Source of the DNA: Pelargonium nanum
Lineage: Eukaryota > Streptophyta > Magnoliopsida > Geraniales > Geraniaceae
Direction of reading: 5' to 3'
Assembly (NCBI GenBank): GCA_036897485.1
Contig: JAYMTF010000199.1
Coordinates: forward strand, 1 to 46,192
Length of the DNA stretch: 46,192 nt
Part shown: positions 1 to 11,463 of the stretch, one piece after another
Numbering within the stretch: the stretch's first letter is position 1
Layout of the letters: each line of letters starts with the position of its first letter
The notes under the pieces: generated by a model
The model's input: only the letters and a program-made list of their open reading frames with translations
What the model was told of the DNA's origin: nothing
The model's database searches: none
Translations under genes and position numbers: made by a program

Positions 1-835
1 GGATAACATGGTATGATGGATTTCGAAATCCAATCCACTCCTATATCACTGCGATCAAACGCAGCCTAAAGGAAAAACCAGCTTCATCAGATTTTGTATT
101 ACATAAATCCTCAAAATTCTATCAGAAAATCCCATTATTGCTATAGCAATTCAAAATCCAAACTATTAAAGGTCGCATTACATATAGCTCCTATCTGCAA
201 TGGCATAGAACTCCTAACCTCATAGCTTATTGTCTAATATAACATAAGTGTCAGCATAAAGAAGGTGAAAATTAGTTTCAACAACCGATAGTGGTATTGT
301 CTGAGGATCAAACATTTCTTACCAAGCTACCTGGCTGCAACTGCCTTCTATCTTCTTAGTGCCAGACTTATAATGTAAGCAAATAGGTTGGATTAAGGAA
401 AACAATCTAATATGCAAATAGTTTGAGAATACAATAATATATTAAAAAGAGTTAATAAGCCTTCTGTACATGATTAGCATTTGAGGCATCATTTTGTTGG
501 GCACGATGGGAATGAAATTTCATTCATAAAGGTTTTGTTAGTTTGGGTTACAACAGAACATAAATGGGATCAAAATTTTAATTCTCATTAATTAAAAAGC
601 TAATTTCGTAATGCTGCGTGTACATGTTGGTTCAAAGAATCCTACAATAGGTTGGAAATGGAAATGGGCAAAAACAAGGGAATAGCAATATAAATGGTTG
701 ATTTCCATTCAGAGCAACCAAACATCACCTGAGAGCAGTAGCATACAAACAATCAGTGATAGCATATTGCAATGATTTGAATGGTAATAAACTTTCATTA
801 TTTAATAGTATTGAGTTTTTGAACTGAATTTGAAC
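1..835. other. Non-coding; probable intron of the PTAR1-like gene
   Basis: No exon with matching phase was found. The open frame that continues from the exon ending at 836 down to 725 is read-through past the donor. The conserved next block of the family (an N-Y-R-A-W-N-H-R repeat) was not found on the minus strand here, so it should lie outside the window. The stretch is AT-rich and has no clear repeat. Confidence 0.4.
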
Positions 836-2847
836 CTCAGATAATCTTTCCACTATCTCAGACTCTTTTCCCAAAATCTCTCTCAGAGTTAAACACTTCC
901 TAGCAATTATCTTGATCACCCATCGCCTGTCAATAATTGATATCTATGTAAGATTGGATTTAATTCTTGCAAGGATAGCGGAGTTTGTATGTATTAGGAA
1001 AAAAATACAATGTAAAAGACATTTCAAAGTGAATAGATATAAATATGAGACAACACATGTCAAGCAATCATACCAACTAAAGAGAAAGGTTGCCCCCGTA
1101 TCATCCCCATAAAATCAGGAGTCTTAGGCATCACGTCACTATTACTAAATACAAGTAGAAAATAATTTCTTGTAGATATAACATACAATCAATATTAAGA
1201 TAGGGGTACCTATGGCTCCATGCGTGTTCACTCTTGGGTGAATTTGAAAGAACAAGTGATGACAATAGAAGTTCATCTCTAAATATTGAGATCTCTTGCT
1301 TCTTCGATACAATGAGCTTCCTGCAGTAGACATGCAAGTTAAAACAGGTGTCATGACCAAAGTCAGCAACTCCTTTGAGATATATTTTATATGCTCACTC
1401 ATTCTGTAAGGCAAGTTTAATGAAAGATATAACAAATTCCAATGTCTTATTTCAACATTTATATGAGACTAGTTCTTATTTCGTTCATTTCACAAAGAGC
1501 CAAGCCTGAGTAATATGACAGTTTAATTTGAGAATTGACCATTCATGGACCTGCAAACGCCCATGCTCTTAACTATTCCAACATTTATATGTTGTGCCAG
1601 TGCACAGCACAATGCCAGTCAAATACAATCTCAGTAACTGAGACAAAAATTACGGTTAGTTTTATAGTATAGGTGCTATTTTAGGCACCTTGAAATTGTT
1701 CAATACCAACAGCGTTATAGTTCCTTGTTAGAAAAACTGAAAGCTGCTCTTGACACAAAGCATATAGAAACAGGTCCATATTCATATTTCATAATCTTTG
1801 AATAAATAGAGATTCTGAAAAAGCTCAGGAAAAACATCAGTTTCAAATATGTTTGATTACACATCTATTGTATATTAAAGTGAAATATGAGTCAACAAAA
1901 GAGATCAACTGAAAGAAACTCAGTCAAATTTAACTCTTATTCCTGAAAAGCTGTCTAACAGTTTTAACAGTGATTTTGGGCCAGAGCCAAATAACAGAAA
2001 GGAAAGACAGGACACAGGTCTGCAAGCATGGCTGCTAGCACAACTCCAATTTTCCATTTAACAACCAATTTTGATAATATAAAAAACAAAATTTAAGGAG
2101 CAGGAAAGGTATACACAAGAATAGAAATGACAGATGGGAAAACCTGGAATTCCAAGCAGTGCCGAAATCACTGCTTAGCAACAAAAGAGCCCTGCTATGT
2201 CGCATGACTTCACTTTCAAGAGCATTGTATCGTCTTGTAAAGTCATTCCCAGATTTATCAGATAAATTGCAAAGCATACCATATTGTCTATTTGCTTCCA
2301 TAAATGCGTGTTTAGCTGCTTTACATAATGGAAGAAGAATCTGAGTAGAAATGCCCAACTTATGACCTCTACTCCAAAATTTTGTAGTATCGTATCCCAA
2401 AGTGCCTTCATCAGATCTTTGTTGCATATCATTTTCTGATGAGGGGAGGGAGCCATCGGTCTCTTCATTCAGTGAGCTAAACTGAGATGGGTGAATATAC
2501 CCTACTTCATCACTGGATTCAAGTGCAATAAACAAGATAAAATTATGATGATGCAACAGATGGATAAAACTAATCAGAGATTGCAAGGGAAGACTCATCC
2601 AGCCTAGAAACACATACTACCACTTCTTATTACATAGTAATTGAAGTTCAAAAACATAAATATCCCAACTCATGGACGGGGCAGTAAAATTATTAATTTC
2701 CACAAATAAGGTAATTGTTTCTAAATTATCACACAAAGGTTTAGACGTACTTACATTAGTAAATCAGATTCTAGGATACACTCCAACTGGCTCAACAAAG
2801 CCAATGCTTCCTTTTCAGAGGATGATTCTTCTTTCATCTTTTGTTTT
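836..2847 (-). CDS. PTAR1-like protein prenyltransferase alpha-subunit-repeat protein (5' part, partial)
   Basis: Four exons join in phase on the minus strand: 2847-2755 (ATG at 2837), 2512-2144, 1320-1210 and 926-836, giving 218 codons. Later exons lie beyond the left edge or were not recognised below 836. The protein begins MKEESSSEKEALALL, has a conserved DEVGYIHPSQF block, then FWSRGHKLGIST, then DFGTAWNSRKLIVSKKQ, and ends in SPKSEHAWSHRRWVIKII. The last block is a PPTA-type alpha-alpha repeat (W-x-x-R-R-W). These blocks match the plant PTAR1-like family (Arabidopsis At1g10095, from memory). Human PTAR1 pairs with the RabGGTase beta subunit as geranylgeranyltransferase III; the plant role is inferred only. 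The ATG is the first in this exon, preceded by an AG acceptor at 2848-2849, so a 5'-leader intron reaching towards 4000-4200 is likely. All junctions are canonical. The gene diverges from the guanylate-binding gene. Confidence 0.8.
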
Positions 2848-4017
2848 CTATTAATCAGAAAACAAACCTCCTTGAAACACTACAACATCAATATATATTT
2901 TCTGCAAATTTACAAGGCACCCCAGGATCAGTCCTATTCTCAAACACCTTGCAATTGAGCCCAATGTGAGATATCCAGAATCTGGATTATAGGTTTAAAT
3001 ACAAAGATAGCTAATCCAGAGTCCAGACAAAAAGATTAAAAGTACAGAAAATCTTCAAACATATAAGATAATGCTGTAATGGATTAAAGCCTATTTAAAA
3101 TTCACTAAAAACCTTTATTTAGAAGATAACAAGAGAACTAAATGAAGTATTTCTTTTTAATGTCAAAAGCAATAGAGAAATATATTTACTTAGTCAAGAT
3201 GAATAAACAGATAAAAGCAAGTGATGCTGTATCCCTATGTCTTACAAGCAAATTAAACTACAATACAATTGATAACACAAGTGATGCTAATTTCATTTTC
3301 TGTTATGGATAACACAGGAGTCCTATGTAAATGATTTTGCATACTGAGTTTCAACTTTACAACATTGAAAAAAATCATGCTCTTAGCAAAAAACACCATT
3401 CCTAATCTGAAGTTTCTGTGAATAAAATACAACTATACGATCTTCACCAAAAAACATAAATATCCATCATTGTCTCATACCACATGGTTATAAGTTAACC
3501 AACTAAGAGATCGTTCATACACACATCACATCCTTAAAGTATAACATTGCAAACCAAATAGAACAACTTGAAACAAAAACAAATCGTTAATGATTTGTAA
3601 CTTCATATCATATAAGGTAAAGTGAGAACCCGGATAACTTAGACTCTATGCTTTCTATTTTTGTTCTTCTTCTATTTATACCAGACTGATCATCACTAAC
3701 ACAGCAGAATCAAGCAGAAAATGCTTGATACCTACTCAGATCACTGAACCTAACATTCCTCAAACAATAACAGTACAAAATCATATATATAACTCAATAC
3801 AGATTCAACTGGCTGTCAACTGAATCAACTAAGCTGAACAGATAAACAAACAGTTTCGTGGAACCATAACACTTCTTTGATAAATGTAATCGGAGAAACC
3901 AAGCAGAAAATGCTAGACAACTAATCAGATCACTGAAGCTCACATTTCTCAAACAATAACAATACATAATTGAAAGAACAAAACACTCAGTACCGATGGA
4001 ACTGGTTATCACCTGAA
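2848..4017. other. Probable 5'-leader intron of the PTAR1-like gene with an old direct repeat
   Basis: No coding exon is visible in 1.2 kb. The stretch sits between the first coding exon (acceptor side at 2848) and the presumed transcription start near 4200. A diverged direct repeat with an offset of 189 bp occupies about 3700-3829 and 3889-4018; both copies share AAGCAGAAAATGCT and CTCAAACAATAACA. The leader intron is inferred from spacing only. Confidence 0.35.
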
Positions 4018-4132
4018 CTATATTCTGAATCAGGTAATTTTTTTCCTGATTTTTTGAAGGAAATTGTTGTGAAATGTTCTGATTTTTGTTTCTGAGAGGC
4101 CGAGTCTAGGGCTTGGAGTTGTAGAGATAGGC
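4018..4132. repeat. Detached copy of the GBPL exon 1/intron 1 junction
   Basis: This stretch is a near copy of 4805-4932, which spans the last bases of exon 1 of the guanylate-binding gene (ATTCTGAATCAG), its GTAATTTTTTT donor and the start of intron 1. A third related segment lies at 5218-5297. The upstream copy is in direct orientation, outside the gene, in the leader region of the divergent PTAR1-like gene. It lacks the rest of exon 1. Confidence 0.85.
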
Positions 4133-4556
4133 CACGACCAAAGTAGTCAGCTCCGGAGATCGTCGAATTGTGGAGAGCAAACAACAATCGATCTGAGAGA
4201 CGGCGTGAAGAGGAACCAGATTATAGCAGCAACGGAACAATAATCCTTTTTATTTTCTTTTTCTTTTTCTTTTTCGTTTCACACTTTTTCGAACTGGTTA
4301 GCTTTACAATGAGGCTATTCGTACACCATTTCACCATGAAATGACCGAAATACCCTTCCTTCCTTCAAGTACCACCGCCGTAACAGCCACGTACATAACC
4401 GTAATTTTGTCGTTCTCACCGCCCAATTTCCCTCCCCAATTTTAAACCCTCTCTTTTGCTCTCTCTCTCGCTCGCTCGAATCTGTGAAACATCGACAACG
4501 AAGAAACACAGAGCACAGAACCGAAAAGGAACTGAAAAAGCCACCAATTTGCGACG
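4133..4556. promoter_or_regulatory. Shared divergent promoter between PTAR1-like and GBPL genes
   Basis: About 350-420 bp separate the likely leaders of two divergent genes. It contains a pyrimidine-rich run near 4246-4280 (repeated CTTTTT) and a CTCTCTCTCGCTCGCTCG stretch near 4460-4478, typical of TATA-less plant leaders. I see no convincing TATA box. The limits of the promoter are inferred from gene orientation. Confidence 0.5.
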
Positions 4557-7500
4557 ATGTTCAGATATTTCGGAGGAGGAAAGCAAAACTCCTCCGATGG
4601 ATCTCCTTCGTCGCCGTCGATGTCGCTGTCTCCGTCTCCGTCGCGGTCTCCTTCGGTCACCGGACCGGCGAGGCCGATCCGGCTCGTGTATTTGGACGAG
4701 AAGGGGAAGTTCCGGATGGATCCAGAGGCTGTCGCTGCGCTCCAGCTCGTCAAGGAGCCTATCGGTGTAGTCTCCGTCTGTGGCCGCGCTCGCCAAGGCA
4801 AGAGCTATATTCTGAATCAGGTAATTTTTTTGTTCCTGTTTTTTTGTTGTTATTTTGAAGGAAATTGATGTGAAATGTTCTGATTTTTGTATCTGAGAGG
4901 CCGAGTCTAGGGCTTGGAGTTGTAGAGATAGGCTGGTTTGTGGTTTTGTGGAAGCAAAAGGTGTTGTTGTTAGGGTTTTGAAGCGGAAGTGTGAAACATT
5001 GCTCTTTGTCGACTTTGTGAAACCATTTTGGAGACCTGAGGTCAGATATTATATGTTTTTGAAGTTGTTGAGTAAGTTTACAGCATGATTAAGTTTAGGT
5101 CATGAGCTTATTTAGAGAAGAAGAAATGAAGTTTAGGTCATAAGCTTTTGAATTGGACCTGCGAGTCAAGTTCTCGAATCCAGTCGTTTGAGTTCCAGCT
5201 GTTTGTGCTTTTGTAGAAAAGGAATTTGATGTGAAATGTTCTGATTTTGGTTTCTGAGAGGCCAAGTCTAGGGCTTGGAGTTGTAGAGATAGGCTGGTTT
5301 TGGCTTATGTGGAAGCAAAAGCTGTTGTTGTCAGGGCTTGGAAGCCGAAGTGTGAAACATTGTTCTTTATCCACCTTGTGAAACCATTTTGGACCCCTGA
5401 GGTCAGATATAAGTTTACAGTATGATTATGTTTATGTCAATAACTTATTTAGAGAAGAAGGGAAGTTTAGGTCATAAACATATGAATTGGACCTACAAGT
5501 CAAGTATCTGTATGCTGTTGTTTGAGTTCCAGAGACTTCAAGATGGGGTTAGAATAACGTAACTTGGATATTTTTCAAATGTTCAGATACATTATAATTT
5601 GTTGATATAATAATTCATTTATAGCTCATGTTTGCTTCTTTTTCCAGTATATTGTACTGCAAAATTGTTTTAGCTTGTGATTTAACGTTGTGACTGAAAA
5701 TATCTCTTAGTTGACCAATTGTTATTTTTGAATTTGCATGGCTTAGCTTCTTGGGAGGAGTAGTGGATTTCAGGTGGCATCAACTCATAAGCCATGTACT
5801 AAAGGGCTTTGGTTGTGGAGTACACCCTTGAAGACAACTGCTCTTGATGGAACTGAGTTTAATCTTTTACTTTTGGATAGTGAAGGAATAGATGCTTATG
5901 ATCAAACGGTTTGCCTTCTTTCTGTTACACTAGAACTAAATGATGTTTCGTTAAATTTTTGTGCAATGATACCTACAGTTTTTTATGGAGACTTAATGTG
6001 GATATTGTAAACTCATGCATTTGAGACAGTGTAGTATAAATTTCTTATTAATATGCAAATATGTTTCCTACTTGTTGATAGTATGTAATTGTAATGTAAC
6101 TCTTGATTTTTGTTCTGTGACAGGGAACATACAGCACTCAGATATTTTCCTTAGCTGTTCTATTGTCTAGCATGTTCATTTACAACCAGGTTAGGCTAAT
6201 GAATGCTGAGATATTCATTTATTATTTCTTGAACGTTTAGCCTTGCAGTTAGTGTCTATTATTGATATTGTTCATTCACTCCATGCAATTCATTTTACCA
6301 TGAATTATATATTTGTTGTTTCTTTCACCAGATGGGTGGTATAGATGAAGCAGCACTTGATCGGCTTTCTCTTGTCACTCAAATGACTAAACATATTCGC
6401 GTGAGAGCTTCCGGTGGAAGAACTACAGCTTCTGAACTTGGGCAGTTCTCCCCAATATTTGTTTGGCTTCTAAGGGTAATTTATTTTAGATTAAATATGA
6501 TTTATGTCATCTTATCACTCTCTTTGTTGTGTTACTTTGTTGGAAATATATGTTAAATGGTTATCCTCTTGGATTAACGTTCATCAATTTGCAGGACTTT
6601 TATTTGGATTTAGTTGAGGATAACAGGAAAATAACTCCCCGTGACTACTTAGAGCTTGCTCTGAGGCCTGTTCAAGGCAGTAAGAAGGATATAGGTGCCA
6701 AAAATGAGGTATTTTATTTTTCTAGTTAGTTTTTGTAAGTTGAAGGTGGAGTAAAAAATTGCTTGCTGTTTGTCAGTTCTCAGGTTCAGTGTATTATTTT
6801 GGAAGTTTCCATGCTCTCGCAATGGTATTAAGTATAGGATGAACATGGGCTGGATTTTAATAAACTTTGGAGAGGCTATGGATCTTTCTTAAATCTCAGA
6901 ATCAGAAGATCATTTTTATAATTGTCTAATAAGTGGTGGGTTATGGCCACACGTTTATGCACTGAGATATGCATGATATCTTTTTGGAAATAAGTGTACT
7001 TAAGTCTTATTTGCAAATTATCCTCTCTTTCTTTCTGTGTGTGCATGTGCATAAATCTTGTGTTAAAGGTTCTAATCTTGTAACAATAATGATAATAGAT
7101 ACGGGACTCGATTCGAGCTCTTTTTCCTGATAGAGAATGTTTCACACTGGTGCGGCCGTTGAACAATGAGAAAGAACTTCAGAAACTTGATCAAATCTCG
7201 GTCAGTGTGTACTGTGTAGTACAATTTTTTGTTATTCCTATTTTCTTCGCATTCAATTACTTAAGATTCATTCTTTGTTTGCAGCCGGACAAACTGAGGC
7301 CTGAATTTAGAAATGGACTAGATGCTTTGACAAAGTTTGTTTTTGAGAGAACAAGACCAAAACAAGTTGGAGCAACCGTAATGACTGGTCCTGTTCTTGT
7401 TGGTGTCATTGAATCTTATCTTGATGCTATAAATAATGGTGCGGTGCCCACAATCTCCTCGTCATGGCAGGTTAGCATTATATCTTTATTTTTCTTATGT

Positions 7501-10500
7501 TAAGACTGGCTAAATATGTGAAACCTTAGTAATGGAAGCTATTTTGACCAGTAATAATTTATAAAAGAAGGGATTTTCATCTTTTTGCATATGAGCCCAT
7601 TTACATTCCTACTCCTACGTCTTGTAGAGGAACAAAAGACGTCAGGAAAAAATTATATGTTTTGCTTCTTTTTCTGTTCTAGATATGACTGAAAAAATTC
7701 AAAAGAAAAGAGGTAGGCTTTAAAATACTCATATGGATAAAAACTTATGGAAAGGGATTATTTATTAGTATGAACACAACTAGTATTTTATGGGAACAGA
7801 AAAAAAAATGTAACTGGATGATCAGAAGTACCCCAGGAAGTAACTGTATCTTCTACATCCTTTTCTTTTTCTTGATTTCCTTTCTAATTAATAAAATTTC
7901 TCCAGTTTGTGTGAGAAAATATAGTTTCTTTGGCTTGATGTTATCTAATAATGTCCTGCTCACATTCAAACGTAATATCAACCATTACAAGAATACAAAT
8001 GTGACATGTTAATTGCCTCTACATTGTCAAGGAACATCAACCTATTACCAACAACACAACTGCAGTGGATGTTGAAGAACACTGCATGCATTTACTTAGA
8101 GACAACAACAAATACAAATTTCTATTTTTTAAGCTATTGCAATTTTATATTTTTTAAGATACTTACACAAATTAATTAATTAATTAATTAATTAATTAAT
8201 ATTAGATTGTTTAAGAAATGTGTTTATCGTGTTTGGTTTCTATCCCTATTATTGTTTTGCAGAGTGTCGAAGAAGCTGAGTGTCGAAAAGCTTATGATTC
8301 TGCTACTGAGATCTATATGTCAACTTTTGACCGTTCAAAGCCACCTGAAGAAGTGAGTGATGATTACATCCACCTGTTGATTTATATTATATTCTAACAC
8401 TAATCTTTGTAGGCTGCTTTGATGGAAGCACATGAAGAAGCAGTTCAAAAATCAATGGCTGTTTTTAGTGCCAGTGCTGTGGGGCTTGGTGCAGCAAGAA
8501 AAAAATATGAGGGTCTTCTTCAGAAATTTTTCAGAAAGGCTTTTGAGGTGATGTACTTTTGCAATACTATCACAAGGGTACTTTAATGATGTTGAACAAT
8601 CTGTTACTAACAAATTTGACCATCTGTGATGACAAGGGCAGTTTCTGTATGTATTATGCAATATCACATGCATCTGCGGCTATTGATTTGGCTTAATGAT
8701 GCAGGATTATAAGAAGAATGCATTTGTGGAGGCAGATATGCGGTGTTCAAATGCTATACAGAGCATGGAGAAGAGGCTGAGAGCAGCTTGCCATTCTTCA
8801 GATGATATAGCTAATGTTGTGAAGGTAAAATTAAGTGTCTAGTTACTCTAATTCTTTATGGAGTATTTGTACCTTTAACAGAAATGATACAAATGTATTG
8901 GTATTTGACTGCTATCATTGCATTAACGACTATCACTCCAAGGATTCTTCTATTTATTATTTGTTTGGGTTTAGTAATTTCAATATCATTCTCTTATCCT
9001 ATTGAGTTGTTACCTGTGGAAGGCTCTCTATGAGAGTAATGCTTCTGCTTTGCATACTGTGTGATTTCATTTGCTTTCTTGAATATTTAAATACAAAGTC
9101 TATATTGTTGAATATTGGAATGCCTTGTGTACTATATGGCTTTGGTTATGTTTGGCAGGTCCTTGATGCCCTTATAGCTGAGTATGAAGAATCATCTCAC
9201 GGTCCAGGAAAGTGGCAGAAACTGGCTACGTTCTTAGAACAGAGGTTTGTGTGGACCTCTTGTTTTTTTTTTCCATCATATGCGGACGCGCATTTCTTTT
9301 TACGAAATATACCCATGTGGTTATGCTTGCTTTTGGTGTAAATTGTTGTGGATATTAAGAATCCGTTTCAACAAAATTATGCAGTTTGGAAGGACCAATA
9401 CATGATTTCATCAAGAGGCTAACTAATCAAATCCGATCAGACAGAAATGCATTCGAGTTGAAATACAAATCAATTGAAGATAAGATGGTTTTACTTAACA
9501 AGCAACTTGAAGCTAGTGAGAGTTTTAAATCTGAATGTCTCAAGCGTTATGAGGATGCTATCAATGACAAAAAGAAGCTGACTGATGATTATATGAGTCG
9601 CATAGCAAATTTGCAGCGTGATTGTAGTTCAATGGACGGAAAGTGTAATAGCTTGTTGAAAGCTTTAGATTCTGCCAAGCAAGAATCCTCGGACTGGAAA
9701 AGAAAATATGATCAAGTGTTGTCTAGGCAGAAAGCTGAGGAGAATCAGGCCACTTCAGAAATTGCGGTTCTCAAATCCCGGACCACTGCTGCAGAAGCTA
9801 GGCTAGGTGCTGCTAGGGAGCAAGCTCAGTCTGCTCAGGAGGAAGCGCAAGAGTGGAAAAGGAAGTATGACATAGCTGTTAGAGAAGCAAAAGCTGCTTT
9901 AGAGAAGGCGGCAATTATTCAGGAGCGCACAACAAAGGATACGCAACGAAGAGAAGATGATTTGAGGGAAGAATTTGCTGTCACTTTAACAGAAAAGGTG
10001 AATCTCTCTCTCTCTCTCTCTCTCTCTCTCCCCCCTCCCCTCACCCCCCCTTTAATTTTTCGTATGCTTGAGATGTTAAAGGTCTTTTTCATGTTTTTTT
10101 CTGTGAAAAATGCAGGAGGAAGAAATAAGGGACAAGGCAGCAAAGATTGAGCATGCTGAACAGTGCTTGACAACTCTGAAGTTAGAATTGAAGGTGAATT
10201 TCTTGTATTTTCTCGGTTATGAACATCATTCATACCTGCTAGAGCTTGCATACAATTCGAATCGAGCCCTTGATAGTTAATCTTGATTTGTCAGGATATG
10301 TAAAACTGATAAATCAGCAATTCTCTTGTTTGGGCATCTAACATTCAACATGTGTATGCTGGAATATCATCCGTATATGTATGCTTATTGGTTGAATATG
10401 TTTTCCTTTTCAGGCTGCAGAGTCTAAACTGAAGAGTTACGACATAGAAATATCGACTCTGAAGGTTGAAATCAAGGACTTGGGAGAGAAGCTAGAAGCT

Positions 10501-11463
10501 GCAAATGCCAAGGCCCAATCATTTGAGAGAGAAGCTAGAATTTTGGAACAGGAGAAACTGCATCTTGAGGAGAAGTACCTACCTGAGTTCAAAAGGTTTG
10601 AGGAAGTCCAGGAAAGGTGTAAAATTGCCGAAAAAGAAGCAAAGAGAGCAACTGAGATGGCTGATAAAGCTCGAAATGAAGCAGCCATTGCTGAGAAGGA
10701 AAAGAGCGAGATTCAGAAGTTGGCTATGGAAAGGTTAGCTCGGATTGAGAGGTCCGATAGGCGCATAGAAAATTTAGAAAGAGAAAAAATCGACTTGGTA
10801 GATGAAGTGCAGAAAATACGCATTTCAGAGATGGAAGCTCATGAGAAAATTTTATTGCTCGAGGCAAGGGTTGAAGAACGGGAAAGGGAAATTGAATCAC
10901 TACTGAAATCAAACAATGAGGACAGAGCCAAAACGGTTGAAGTCCTCGAAGGCCTGCTAGACGCTGAACGTACTGCACGTGCAGAAGCAAACGGCCGGGC
11001 CGAAACCCTATCCCTTAAGCTGCAATCTGCACATGCGAAAATTGATTCACTCCAACGAGAGTTGACTTCTGTTCGTCTGAACGAAACAGCATTGGACGGA
11101 AAGCTCAAGACCGCTTCCCACGGGAAACGCCTGAGAGCAGATGACTATGAAACGGGCATGGACTACTCTGTCCAAGACATGGACACAAATGATGGCCGTA
11201 CAAGAGGAAACAAGCGATCCAAGAGCACAACCAGCCCGCTCCAGTACACACCAGCGGAAGATGGTGGTTCAGTCTTTGTGGGCGATGACGACAACAACAG
11301 CCAACATACCAACCAGGAGGATTACACAAAATTCACCATTCAGAAACTCAAGCAGGAACTCACGAAACACAACTTCGGCGCTGAGCTGCTTCAGTTGAGG
11401 AACCCGAACAAGAAAGACATTCTTGCATTGTACGAGAAATGTGTTCTTCAGAAGTCACAGTAG
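4557..11463 (+). CDS. GBPL3: Guanylate-binding protein-like (GBPL3-type large GTPase)
   Basis: Fourteen exons join in phase to 1069 residues, close to Arabidopsis GBPL3 (At5g46070, 1082 aa from memory): 4557-4820, 5747-5908, 6124-6189, 6332-6475, 6595-6708, 7099-7200, 7285-7470, 8263-8352, 8413-8547, 8705-8824, 9159-9244, 9385-9997, 10116-10193, 10414-11463. The N-terminal GTPase has G1 GRARQGKS (76-83) and G3 DSEG (132-135). The usual G4 TLRD of animal GBPs is replaced by LVRPLNNE, as in plant GBPLs. A helical domain and a long coiled coil follow (Lys/Glu-rich, about 460-960), then a basic patch (RGNKRSKS) and a SAP-like C-terminus (TIQKLKQELTKH...NKKDILALYEK). Known family role: a nuclear, immune-induced GTPase that forms condensates recruiting Mediator and RNA polymerase II. 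The reading frame is intact. All donors are GT. Confidence 0.95.
4858..5555. repeat. Tandem duplication inside GBPL intron 1
   Basis: Two direct copies of about 350 bp lie head to tail, about 4858-5215 and 5218-5555. Both start with a GATGTGAAATGTTCTGATTT block. They continue in parallel through GGGCTTGGAGTTGTAGAGAT, GTGAAACATTG, GACCTGAGGTCAGATAT-type and GAATTGGACCT blocks, and end at TTTGAGTTCCAG. Copy 2 has small deletions. This accounts for most of the length of intron 1 (4821-5746). Confidence 0.85.
8169..8202. repeat. (ATTA)n microsatellite
   Basis: A run of about eight ATTA units lies in intron 7 of the guanylate-binding gene, 60 bp before the next exon. Confidence 0.9.
10003..10052. 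repeat. (CT)n microsatellite followed by a C-rich run
   Basis: About 14 CT units pass into a CCCCCCTCCCC-type run directly after the exon 12 donor of the guanylate-binding gene. It lengthens the polypyrimidine content of this short intron (9998-10115). Confidence 0.9.

Noticed and set aside
4416..4801. Long minus-strand and alternate-frame open frames over the first GBPL exon
   Set aside because: They are shadows of the GC-rich coding exon 4557-4820; the plus-strand frame alone matches a family and joins downstream exons.
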